Shown: in pieces, positions 1-5,702 of the stretch
Numbering within the stretch: the first letter of the stretch is position 1
How the letters are laid out: the number at the start of each line of letters is the position of its first letter
Source: an uncultured Rubrivivax sp.
GTDB taxonomy: Bacteria; Pseudomonadota; Gammaproteobacteria; Burkholderiales; Burkholderiaceae_C
Assembly: GCA_937975735.1 (NCBI GenBank)
Contig: CALJUI010000009.1
Coordinates: 1 to 5,702 of the forward strand
Direction of reading: 5' to 3'
DNA: 5,702 nucleotides
Notes under the pieces: generated by a model
Seen by the model: the letters and a program-made list of their open reading frames with translations, nothing else
Told to the model about the DNA's origin: nothing
The model's database searches: none
Position numbers and translations under genes: made by a program

Positions 1-1
1 C

Positions 2-70
2 GCTGGTCGGGCGGCGGCGGCCAAGGCACCCGCTCGAGGCCGCCGAACGCCCCGCGCCGCCGACCGCTGA
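2..70 (+). CDS. Possible C-terminal tail of a convergent gene (very tentative)
   Basis: From base 2 a plus-strand frame runs 22 codons to a TGA at 68-70. It encodes an Ala/Lys/Arg-rich peptide including AAAAKAPARGRR. Basic, low-complexity C-terminal tails of this sort are common in high-GC proteobacteria, and a gene facing ligA would fit the hairpin at 122-143. The stretch is too short and compositionally biased to prove coding. The rest of 1-128 shows nothing recognisable. Confidence 0.18.
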   Translation, partial: AGRAAAAKAPARGRRTPRAADR

Positions 71-121
71 CCGCCCCGGGCGTTGCCGCGCCGTCGAGCC
101 GTCCGCGTCGCGGGCCCGTGC

Positions 122-143
122 GGCGCCGTCAGTCGACGGCGCC
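122..143 (-). terminator. Perfect hairpin spanning the ligA stop codon
   Basis: Nine-base perfect arms GGCGCCGTC (122-130) and GACGGCGCC (135-143) flank a 4-base loop. The last ligA codons and the TGA lie inside the structure. It is the strongest perfect stem I found. The minus-strand sequence after it (GCACGGGCCCGCG) has no U-run, so it is not a classical intrinsic terminator. Being symmetrical, it could act on transcripts from either side. Confidence 0.38.
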
Positions 144-2165
144 CGACAGCAATGCGCGCAGACCGTCCTCGTCGAGCACCGTCACGCCGAGTTCCTGCGC
201 CTTGTCGAGCTTGCTGCCGGCTTCCGCGCCGGCGATCACGTAGGCGGTCTTCTTCGACACCGACCCCGCGACCTTGGCGCCGGCACGCTCGAGCATCGCC
301 TTGGCCTCGTCGCGGGTCAGCGTCGGCAGCGTGCCGGTCAGCACGACGGTCCGGCCGGCCAGCGGCTGGTCGGCGCCGTCGCCGGCCTCGCCGTCGTGCT
401 CGTCCCAGACGATGCCGGCGGCGCGCAGCTGCTCGACCACTTCGCGGTTGTGGGCCTGGTCGAAGAAGGTGCGGATGCTCTGCGCGACGACGGGACCGAC
501 GTCGCGCACCTCGAGCAGCTGTTCGATCGTCGCGTCCATCAGCGGGTCCAGGCGGCCGAAGTGGCGCGCCAGGTCCTTCGCCGTCGCCTCGCCGACGTGG
601 CGGATGCCCAGCGCGTACAGGAAGCGCGCCAGCGTCGTGCGCTTGCTCGCCTCCAGCGCGGCGACGAGGTTGGTGGCGCTCTTGTCGGCCATGCGCTCGA
701 GCGCGGCGAGTTTGGCTACGCCCAGCGTGTAGAGCTCAGGCAGGGTGCGGATCAGGCCGCCGTCGACCAGCTGGTCGACCAGCTTGTCGCCCAGGCCCTC
801 GACGTCCATCGCGCGGCGGCCGGCGAAGTGCAGGATGGCCTGCTTGCGCTGGGCGGCGCAGAACAGGCCGCCGCTGCAGCGGTGGTCGATGCCGCCCTTC
901 TCCCGCCGCACCGTGCTGCCGCAGACCGGGCACGCGCGTGGCATGCGGAAGTTCGGCACGTAGGCGGGCCGCGGCGCCTCGATGCGTCCGACGACCTCCG
1001 GGATCACGTCGCCGGCGCGGCGCACGATCACCTGGTCGCCGATGCGCACGCGCTTGCGGCGCAGCTCGAACAGGTTGTGCAGTGTCGCGTTGGACACCGT
1101 CGTGCCGCCGACGAAGACCGGCTCGAGCTTGGCCACCGGCGTGAGCTTGCCGGTGCGGCCGACCTGGATCTCGATGCCCTTGAGCACCGTCACCTGCTCC
1201 TGAGCCGGGTACTTGTGGGCGACCGCCCAGCGCGGCTCGCGGGTGACGAAACCCAGGCGGCGCTGCTGGTCCAGCCGGTCGACCTTGTAGACGACGCCGT
1301 CGATGTCGAACGGCAGCGCGTCCCGCTTCGCACCCATCTCGGCGTGGAATCCGGCCAGGCCGGCCGCGCCGAGCACGACGGCGCGGTCGGCGCACACCGG
1401 CACGCCGAAGGCCTCGATCGCGTCGAGCAGCTCGCCCTGCGTCGGCGGCAGCGTCCACCCCGCGACCTCGCCCAGCCCGTAGGCGAAGAAGGACAGCGGA
1501 CGCATCGCGGTGATCGACGGATCGAGCTGGCGCACCGCGCCGGCGGCGGTGTTGCGCGGGTTGATGTAGGACTTCTCGCCGCGCTCGCGCTGCTGCTCGT
1601 TCAGGCGCTCGAAGTCATCTCGGCGCATGTAGACCTCGCCGCGCACCTCGAGCACCGGCGGCGGTTCGCCGTTCAGCCGCAGCGGAATGCCGCGGATCGT
1701 GCGGATGTTCTGCGTCACGTCCTCGCCGGTCTCGCCGTCGCCGCGGGTGGCGGCCAGCACCAGCACGCCGTCCTCGTAGCGCAGGTTGATCGCCAGGCCG
1801 TCGAACTTCAGCTCGGCCGCGTAGGCCACCGGCGGCGCGTCGTCGTCGAGTTCGAGCTCGCGCCGCACCCGCGCGTCGAAGGCCTCGGCGCCGGCCGGGG
1901 AGGTGTCGGTCTCGGTGCGGATGCTGAGCATCGGCACGCGGTGGCGCACCGGCGTGAAGCCCGGCAACACCGCGCCGCCGACCCGCATCGTCGGCGAGTC
2001 CGGCGTGCGCAGGTCGGGGTGCGCGGCCTCGATCGCCTGCAGCTCATGGAACAGCCGGTCGTACTCGGCGTCCGGAATTTCGGGCGCGTCGAGCACGTAG
2101 TAGCGATGGGCGTGGTGATGGAGCTGCGCGCGCAGCGCGGCGGCACGGCGTGCGGTGTCGACCAT
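129..2165 (-). CDS. ligA: NAD-dependent DNA ligase LigA
   Basis: LigA seals 5'-phosphate/3'-OH nicks in duplex DNA using NAD+, joining Okazaki fragments and finishing repair. The product is 678 residues, complete and normal for the family (E. coli 671). The N-terminal Ia domain includes HHHAHRYYVLDAPEIPDAEYD. The adenylation domain has catalytic Lys120 in ELKFDG (codon 1806-1808), then ATRGDGETGEDVT, RGE with Glu177, DGVVYK with Lys294 and AHKYP with Lys318. The OB fold includes GRTGKLTPVAKLEPV. The zinc finger has Cys412, Cys415, Cys430 and Cys436. Helix-hairpin-helix repeats cover about 450-570, and a BRCT domain about 600-678 (GRTVVLTGTL). The block PMLSIRTETDTSPAGAEAF matches Burkholderiales LigA rather than E. 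coli. The ATG at 2163-2165 aligns with the E. coli start; the frame runs open upstream to 2420, but that Arg-rich stretch overlaps the EF-hand gene and is not LigA-like. No spaced Shine-Dalgarno precedes the ATG. All catalytic residues are present, so it should be active. Confidence 0.98.
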   Translation of the reverse strand: MVDTARRAAALRAQLHHHAHRYYVLDAPEIPDAEYDRLFHELQAIEAAHPDLRTPDSPTMRVGGAVLPGFTPVRHRVPMLSIRTETDTSPAGAEAFDARVRRELELDDDAPPVAYAAELKFDGLAINLRYEDGVLVLAATRGDGETGEDVTQNIRTIRGIPLRLNGEPPPVLEVRGEVYMRRDDFERLNEQQRERGEKSYINPRNTAAGAVRQLDPSITAMRPLSFFAYGLGEVAGWTLPPTQGELLDAIEAFGVPVCADRAVVLGAAGLAGFHAEMGAKRDALPFDIDGVVYKVDRLDQQRRLGFVTREPRWAVAHKYPAQEQVTVLKGIEIQVGRTGKLTPVAKLEPVFVGGTTVSNATLHNLFELRRKRVRIGDQVIVRRAGDVIPEVVGRIEAPRPAYVPNFRMPRACPVCGSTVRREKGGIDHRCSGGLFCAAQRKQAILHFAGRRAMDVEGLGDKLVDQLVDGGLIRTLPELYTLGVAKLAALERMADKSATNLVAALEASKRTTLARFLYALGIRHVGEATAKDLARHFGRLDPLMDATIEQLLEVRDVGPVVAQSIRTFFDQAHNREVVEQLRAAGIVWDEHDGEAGDGADQPLAGRTVVLTGTLPTLTRDEAKAMLERAGAKVAGSVSKKTAYVIAGAEAGSKLDKAQELGVTVLDEDGLRALLSGAVD

Positions 2166-2183
2166 CCCGCCAGTGTAGGCGGG
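2166..2183 (-). promoter_or_regulatory. Inverted repeat and TACACT box abutting the ligA start codon
   Basis: Perfect 6-base arms CCCGCC and GGCGGG surround TACACT, and the repeat touches the ligA ATG directly on the minus strand. There is no Shine-Dalgarno at normal spacing; GGCGGG has zero spacing. TACACT matches 4 of 6 bases of the sigma-70 -10 consensus and lies where transcription would begin at or next to the ATG. No good -35 hexamer is seen 16-18 bases upstream. The geometry is plain; the function is speculative. Confidence 0.3.
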
Positions 2184-2206
2184 CGCGACACCGCCGCCGA
2201 TGCCGA

Positions 2207-2512
2207 TCAGCTGCCGCCGATCTGCCCGGGGTCGGTCAGGTTCTTCGCGAAGACCATGAACTGCGCCTTGCTCATCATCCCGGCCTTCACGCCCGGCTCC
2301 TTCTTCATCATCGTCGCGTGGTGCTTGTCCCACATCGCGGCCATGCGGTCGACGAACTCCTTCTTCGTGACCATGCCGTTCTTGTCGGTGTCGCACACGT
2401 CGGCGAACTTCTCGGACCACAGCGTGGCCTCCTGCGCCATCGCCGGCGCCGCCAGGGTGGCGCTCAGCATCAGCACGGCCAGACCGCGGGACAGGTGCTT
2501 CGGATTCATCAT
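2207..2512 (-). CDS. Small exported EF-hand protein (putative periplasmic calcium-binding protein)
   Basis: A 101-residue protein. The start is the first of two tandem ATGs (2510-2512), 7 bases after a clear AGGAG; the upstream extension of the frame to 2617 is rejected because it precedes that RBS. Residues 1-26 form a signal peptide: basic start (NPKHLSR), hydrophobic core (LAVLMLSATLAAPA) and an AMA|QE cleavage site, with no lipobox cysteine. The mature protein is about 75 residues. Residues 41-52 (DTDKNGMVTKKE, codons 2357-2392) are a textbook EF-hand loop: Asp1, Asp3, Asn5, Gly6, Val8, Thr9, Glu12. A second helix-loop-helix near 73-85 keeps Gly and Phe spacing but lacks acidic ligands, so it looks non-binding. 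The mature part has eight Met plus a His-His pair. It sits 164 bases after zipA and 41 before ligA. One canonical loop implies calcium binding, but partner and role are unknown. I recognise the fold, not a named gene. Confidence 0.86.
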   Translation of the reverse strand: MMNPKHLSRGLAVLMLSATLAAPAMAQEATLWSEKFADVCDTDKNGMVTKKEFVDRMAAMWDKHHATMMKKEPGVKAGMMSKAQFMVFAKNLTDPGQIGGS

Positions 2513-2518
2513 TGACGT

Positions 2519-2524
2519 TCTCCT
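2519..2524 (-). promoter_or_regulatory. Ribosome binding site of the EF-hand gene
   Basis: On the minus strand AGGAGA precedes the tandem ATG ATG; the AGGAG core is 7 bases from the first ATG and 10 from the second. It is the best Shine-Dalgarno match at any gene start in the window. It fixes the start at 2512 and excludes the longer frame beginning at 2617. Confidence 0.8.
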
Positions 2525-2527
2525 GGG

Positions 2528-2547
2528 TGTTGCACGCCGCAGCAACA
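2528..2547 (-). promoter_or_regulatory. Inverted repeat in the EF-hand gene leader
   Basis: TGTTGC and GCAACA form perfect 6-base arms around an 8-base loop. The element ends 3 bases before the AGGAG of the EF-hand gene on the minus strand. If transcribed it would form a leader hairpin beside the RBS; as DNA it could be a short operator. The arms are only 6 bases, so chance is possible. Confidence 0.28.
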
Positions 2548-2649
2548 TGCCGGGCGCGGCCGCGGAAGCGTCGATTCGGATCACCTCACGGCAGCGCGTG
2601 GGTCGACGGCTTCGCACCGGGATTACGGGCGCCGCACATCACCTTTGGG

Positions 2650-2674
2650 TCACGCCACCGTGAGGCGGGCGTGA
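2650..2674 (-). terminator. Candidate hairpin just downstream of zipA (no U-tract)
   Basis: TCACGCC and GGCGTGA form perfect 7-base arms around an 11-base loop, starting 2 bases after the zipA stop. On the minus strand the hairpin is followed by CCCAAAGGTG, not by a run of T, so it is not a canonical intrinsic terminator. It could protect the smc-zipA transcript 3' end, or be chance in GC-rich DNA. Confidence 0.3.
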
Positions 2675-2676
2675 GC

Positions 2677-3729
2677 TCAGCTGAACAGCCGCCGCGCCGC
2701 CGGCGAGCCGGCGGCGAGGTCGCGCGACTCGAGCTTGGCGTACAGCGCCTGCAGTTCCTGCCCGATGCCGGCGAAGGCGTGCAGCGTGATCGGCTCGCCG
2801 AAGTCGTCGACCGCGGTGGCCGCCATGTCGTCACCGAGCGAGCGCGCGGCGTGGTGCCAGGCCGGAAACGGCTCCATCGCGGCCGGGGTCTGCGCCACGT
2901 CCAGGCTCAGGTGGCATTCGCGCACCGCGGCCTTCTGCGGATCGTCGGCCAGCGCGGCCTGCGCGTCGTAGGCCAACACCAGCATGGGCGGCGCACCCTC
3001 CTCGGCCGAAGGCAGCACCATGCGGCCCGGCACCGGCCCCGGCACGAAGCCGTGGCGCGCCGCGCACTGCTGCACGTAGCCGACCGACCAGGCGACGGCG
3101 TCGCTCCTGAGCGTGATCGTCAGCTGCGCGTCGATCTCGCTGGCGAAGGCGTCGAGCTCGCGCGCGCGGGCCACCACGTCGAGCATGTCGGGGAAGTCCG
3201 GCATCGCACCCACCGCCTCGGCGAAGGCCTGCACCTTCTGCACGAATTCGGAGTACTCGATCTCGTTGAGCGCGCCGCTGCGGTTGGCCAGCTGCACGCC
3301 GGCCTGCAGCTCGCCGTAGTGGCGGCCGGGCATCGGCGTCTCCCATGCGCCGCTCTCGGCGTCCAGGCCCTCGATGTAGAAGGGCTTGGTGCCGGCGCGG
3401 CGCGTCGGCGGCAGATGGGCCAGCACCAGCTCGCCGGTCACCGGCGCCTCCAGCGCGAGCGGCACCAGCGCGTCGATCAGCGCATCCAGCCGGGCCGGCT
3501 GCCGACGCGGCGCCACGGGGCGCGGCTCCGGGGCCGGCGCGGGCACCGTATCCGGCGATCCGTCGGCCGCGTCGAAGCGCTCCAGCGACGGCTCGGTGCG
3601 CGTGTCTTGCGCCGGCGCGGCGCCGCGGGGTCGCCTCGGCAATGCACGCCGCGCCGACCAGGCGCCATGCGCGGCGATGGCCGCCAGGACCAGGGCCGCC
3701 AACAGCACCAGCGCCCAGGTCAGGCTCAT
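2677..3729 (-). CDS. zipA: Cell division protein ZipA, FtsZ-tethering membrane protein
   Basis: ZipA anchors FtsZ to the inner face of the cytoplasmic membrane and stabilises the Z-ring early in division. The product is 350 residues. Residues 4-21 are one hydrophobic N-terminal segment (WALVLLAALVLAAIAA), followed by an Arg-rich stretch, as expected for an N-terminal anchor with a cytoplasmic body. Residues 30-80 are a short Pro/Ala/Arg linker, much shorter than the long P/Q-rich linker of enterobacterial ZipA. A block at about 115-162 (KPFYIEGLD, GVQLANRSGALNEIEYSEF) resembles Burkholderiales ZipA. The FtsZ-binding C-terminal domain spans about 195-335, with WSVGYVQQCAARHGF and GRMVLP, and the protein ends ARRLFS. 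The ATG follows the smc stop by 3 bases; the only SD-like sequence is a weak GAGG about 11 bases upstream inside smc, which suggests translation coupled to smc. Order, length, anchor and C-terminal domain agree. Assignment is by family recall, with C-terminal sequence more diagnostic than the variable linker. Confidence 0.92.
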   Translation of the reverse strand: MSLTWALVLLAALVLAAIAAHGAWSARRALPRRPRGAAPAQDTRTEPSLERFDAADGSPDTVPAPAPEPRPVAPRRQPARLDALIDALVPLALEAPVTGELVLAHLPPTRRAGTKPFYIEGLDAESGAWETPMPGRHYGELQAGVQLANRSGALNEIEYSEFVQKVQAFAEAVGAMPDFPDMLDVVARARELDAFASEIDAQLTITLRSDAVAWSVGYVQQCAARHGFVPGPVPGRMVLPSAEEGAPPMLVLAYDAQAALADDPQKAAVRECHLSLDVAQTPAAMEPFPAWHHAARSLGDDMAATAVDDFGEPITLHAFAGIGQELQALYAKLESRDLAAGSPAARRLFS

Positions 3730-3732
3730 CGA

Positions 3733-5702
3733 CTACGCCGCCTCGGCCATGCCGACCGCGGACTCCATGTCGACCGCGACGATGCGCGACACGCCCTGCT
3801 CCTGCATCGTCACGCCGATCAGCTGCTCGGCCATCTCCATCGCGATCTTGTTGTGGCTGATGAACAGGAACTGCGTGCCCTGGCTCATCTCGGTCACGAG
3901 CTTCGAGTAGCGCTCGGTGTTGGCATCGTCCAGCGGCGCGTCGACTTCGTCAAGCAGGCAGAACGGCGCCGGGTTCAGCTGGAAGATCGCGAACACGAGG
4001 GCGATCGCGGTCAGCGCCTTCTCCCCGCCGGACAGCAGGTGGATGGTGCTGTTCTTCTTGCCCGGCGGCTGGGCCATCACCTGCACGCCGGCGTCGAGGA
4101 TCTCGTCGCCAGTCATCACGAGCCGGGCCTGGCCGCCGCCGAAAAGGCTCGGGAACATGCGGCCGAAGTGTTCGTTGACCTGATTGAAGGTCTGGCCGAG
4201 CAGTTCGCGCGTCTCGAGGTCGATCTTGTGGATCGCGTCCTCCAGCGTCCTGATCGCCTCCTGCAGGTCGGCGTTCTGCGCATCGAGGAAGGTCTTGCGC
4301 TCGCGCGACGCGGTCAGCTCGTCGAGCGCGGCGAGGTTGACCGCACCGAGGCCCGCGATCTCCTTGCCGATGCGGTCGATCTCGCCCTGCAGGCCCCAGA
4401 GCTTGACGCCGCCCTCCTCGATCGAGCGGCCGAGCGCCTCGACGTCGACCTCGGCGGCGGCGAGCTGCTCCAGGTACTGCGCGCCGCCGAGTTGCGCCGC
4501 CTGCTGCTCGAGCTTGAGCTGGTTGATCCTATCGCGCAGCGGCTCCAGGCTGCGCTCGAAGGCCAGGCGCTGCTCGTCGGCCTGGCGCAGCTTCTGGTTC
4601 AGGTCGTCGTACTCGCTGCGCGCGGCCGCCAGCGCCTGCTCGCGCTCGAGCTTGAGCGCGAGCGCGGTCTGCAGCCCGGCCTGGGCCGCGGCGTCGTTCA
4701 GCGTGCCGAGCTCGAGCTCGAGTTGCTCGCCGGCCTGGGCGTTGGTGGCCACCTGCTGCGATGCGGTCTCGATCGAGCGCTGCAGCTCGGCACGCCGGCT
4801 TGCCATCGCGCGGGCCTGGTACTGCGCCTCCTGCGCCTGGCGTTCGATCGCGCGGAGCTGCTCGCGGGCGTCGGCCAGCCGGCGCTCGGCGGCGATCACG
4901 CCGTCCTCGAGCTCGGCGTGGCGCTGCTGCGTGTCGGCCAGCTGCTGGTCGAGCTCCTCGAAGCGCGCCTCGCCGGTGGCCCGGCGCTCGGCCAAGGCCT
5001 CGAGCTGGGCGTCGATCTCGCCGAGCTCGTCGCCGAGCTGGGCGCGGCGGCTGCTCGCCGCCTCGGCCTGCTGGCTCAGGCGCAGCAGTTCCACCTGCAG
5101 CTGATGGGCGCGGTTCTGCGCCTCGACGGCCTCGCGGCGCGCGCCGAGCAGGCGCTGCGACGCGTCGGTGTAGGCCGCCTCCAGCCGGACCAGCGAAGTC
5201 TTGGCCTCGTCGTGGATCAGCGCCTGCGCGCGCAGCTGGCGCTCCAGGTTCTCGATCTCCTGCGCCCGCGCCAGCATCCCGGCCTGCTCGGCGTCGGGCG
5301 CGTAGAAGGTCACCGCGAACTGCGACACGCTGTGCCCGGCGCGGGTCATGATGACCTCGCCGTGCGTGAGCTGGCTGCGCGCGGCGAGCGCGGCGTCCAG
5401 GCCGTCGGCGGTGTAGACGCCTTCGAGCCAGTCGTTGAGCAGCGCCTTCAGGCCGGCGTCGCCCAGCCGCAGCAGGTCCGACAGGCGCGGCAATGTGCGA
5501 TGGGTGTTGTCGATCGCCGCCGAGGGCGTGGAGTAGAACGCCAGCTTGGACGGCGGCGCGTCGGCGGCGAAGGCGCGCACGGTGTCGAGCCGGCCGACCG
5601 ACAGCGCATTGAGCCGCTCGCGCAGCGCCGACTCGAGCGCGGTCTCCCAGCCGGTCTCGATGTGGATCTGCGTCCACAGGCCCTGCAGGCCGTCCAGACC
5701 GT
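3733..5702 (-). CDS. smc: Chromosome segregation protein SMC, C-terminal half (5' end beyond the window)
   Basis: SMC is the ATPase of bacterial condensin. With ScpA and ScpB it forms a ring that entraps and loops DNA in the nucleoid. The frame stays open to the right edge, giving 655 visible residues, roughly the last 55% of a protein usually near 1,170 residues; the GTG at 5580 is internal, not a start. Visible residues 1 to about 145 match the hinge (GLWTQIHIETGWE near the edge; FYAPDAEQAGMLARAQEIE at its end). Residues about 145-445 form an Ala/Glu/Gln/Arg-rich coiled-coil arm. The motif LGAVNLAAL follows at about 451-459. The C-terminal head carries the ABC signature LSGGEKALTAIAL (LSGGEK codons 4018-4035) and Walker B CLLDEVDAPLDDAN (CLLDEVD codons 3940-3960), with catalytic Glu after Asp and a D-loop, then the switch His in FISHNK. 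The Walker A half lies outside the window. The stop is TAG at 3733-3735, 3 bases before zipA. Identification is secure. Confidence 0.97.
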   Translation of the reverse strand, partial: GLDGLQGLWTQIHIETGWETALESALRERLNALSVGRLDTVRAFAADAPPSKLAFYSTPSAAIDNTHRTLPRLSDLLRLGDAGLKALLNDWLEGVYTADGLDAALAARSQLTHGEVIMTRAGHSVSQFAVTFYAPDAEQAGMLARAQEIENLERQLRAQALIHDEAKTSLVRLEAAYTDASQRLLGARREAVEAQNRAHQLQVELLRLSQQAEAASSRRAQLGDELGEIDAQLEALAERRATGEARFEELDQQLADTQQRHAELEDGVIAAERRLADAREQLRAIERQAQEAQYQARAMASRRAELQRSIETASQQVATNAQAGEQLELELGTLNDAAAQAGLQTALALKLEREQALAAARSEYDDLNQKLRQADEQRLAFERSLEPLRDRINQLKLEQQAAQLGGAQYLEQLAAAEVDVEALGRSIEEGGVKLWGLQGEIDRIGKEIAGLGAVNLAALDELTASRERKTFLDAQNADLQEAIRTLEDAIHKIDLETRELLGQTFNQVNEHFGRMFPSLFGGGQARLVMTGDEILDAGVQVMAQPPGKKNSTIHLLSGGEKALTAIALVFAIFQLNPAPFCLLDEVDAPLDDANTERYSKLVTEMSQGTQFLFISHNKIAMEMAEQLIGVTMQEQGVSRIVAVDMESAVGMAEAA

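Larger units (their letters stand above)
2513..2676 (-). other. Intergenic region between zipA and the EF-hand gene
   Basis: These 164 bases are the largest gap between genes in the window. They contain an inverted repeat just after the zipA stop (2650-2674), a second one just before the EF-hand RBS (2528-2547), and an 8-base inverted pair CCTCACGG/CCGTGAGG at 2584-2591 and 2658-2665. I find no convincing sigma-70 promoter with a TTGACA-like and TATAAT-like pair on the minus strand. The size of the gap and a strong RBS nevertheless suggest the EF-hand gene can be expressed separately from smc-zipA. No small gene on either strand is supported. Confidence 0.6.

Noticed and set aside
83..1144. 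Plus-strand 353-codon open frame at the left end
   Set aside because: Extremely Arg/Ala/Pro-rich low-complexity translation antisense to ligA; typical GC-driven shadow frame.
2166..2420. N-terminal extension of the ligA frame
   Set aside because: The extra 85 residues are Arg/Asp/Gly-rich, overlap the EF-hand gene in another frame and do not resemble LigA; the protein beginning at 2165 aligns with known LigA N-termini.
2513..2617. N-terminal extension of the EF-hand frame to 2617
   Set aside because: It lies upstream of a strong AGGAG RBS and would bury the signal peptide behind an Arg-rich leader.
396..2663. Very long plus-strand open frame (755 codons) antisense to ligA and the EF-hand gene
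   Set aside because: It mirrors high third-position GC of the real genes on the other strand. It has no recognisable domain, is rich in Arg/Ala/His/Val, and covers genes with intact catalytic motifs.
2600..2676. Sigma-70 promoter for the EF-hand gene
   Set aside because: TAATCC-like hexamers occur on the minus strand, but none has a plausible -35 partner at proper spacing; I could not support a call.
4184..5104. Plus-strand Ser/Arg/Ala-rich frame antisense to the SMC coiled coil
   Set aside because: Ser-rich composition is the antisense image of Ala/Glu/Arg-rich coiled-coil codons; no start signal or domain.
3733..5580. Complete 615-residue SMC starting at the GTG at 5580
   Set aside because: The frame is open to the right edge and the 40 residues before that codon are clear SMC hinge sequence, so the gene is cut by the window rather than short.
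4529..5677. Second minus-strand frame within smc (382 codons)
   Set aside because: Low-complexity Arg/Ala-rich translation in a shifted frame; the overlapping frame encodes conserved SMC coiled coil.

Overview
This window reads as a chromosomal core segment of a high-GC betaproteobacterium, most likely order Burkholderiales (Rubrivivax/Leptothrix/Comamonadaceae-like). The evidence is the gene order smc - zipA - ligA, the strong G/C preference at third codon positions, and Burkholderiales-type protein details such as the LigA 'PMLSIRTETDT' block and the ZipA 'RRLFS' C-terminus. The order call rests on remembered family features and was not tested by a search.

All confident genes lie on the minus strand, so transcription runs from the right edge to the left. 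Region 3733-5702 is the C-terminal half of smc (hinge, second coiled-coil arm, C-terminal ATPase half); its 5' part lies beyond the right edge. Region 2677-3729 is zipA, starting only 3 bases after the smc stop. Region 2207-2512 is a small gene for an exported EF-hand protein with its own clear ribosome binding site, preceded by a 164-base gap. Region 129-2165 is ligA, complete, starting 41 bases after the EF-hand stop. Bases 1-128 hold no gene I can establish; a short Ala/Arg-rich reading frame on the plus strand ending at 70 could be the tail of a convergent gene.

Functionally the block combines chromosome organisation (SMC condensin), divisome assembly (ZipA, tethering FtsZ to the membrane) and DNA nick sealing (NAD-dependent LigA). 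The EF-hand gene between zipA and ligA is the accessory element. Its product is predicted to be periplasmic, with one canonical calcium loop and a second degenerate one, and nothing in the sequence ties it to division or ligation.

I see no mobile element, CRISPR array, tRNA/rRNA or phage feature. Four inverted repeats sit at gene junctions: after zipA, before the EF-hand RBS, at the ligA start and across the ligA stop. They are the only structure the genes do not explain. This is mostly an ordinary housekeeping region, and I found no convincing undescribed system.
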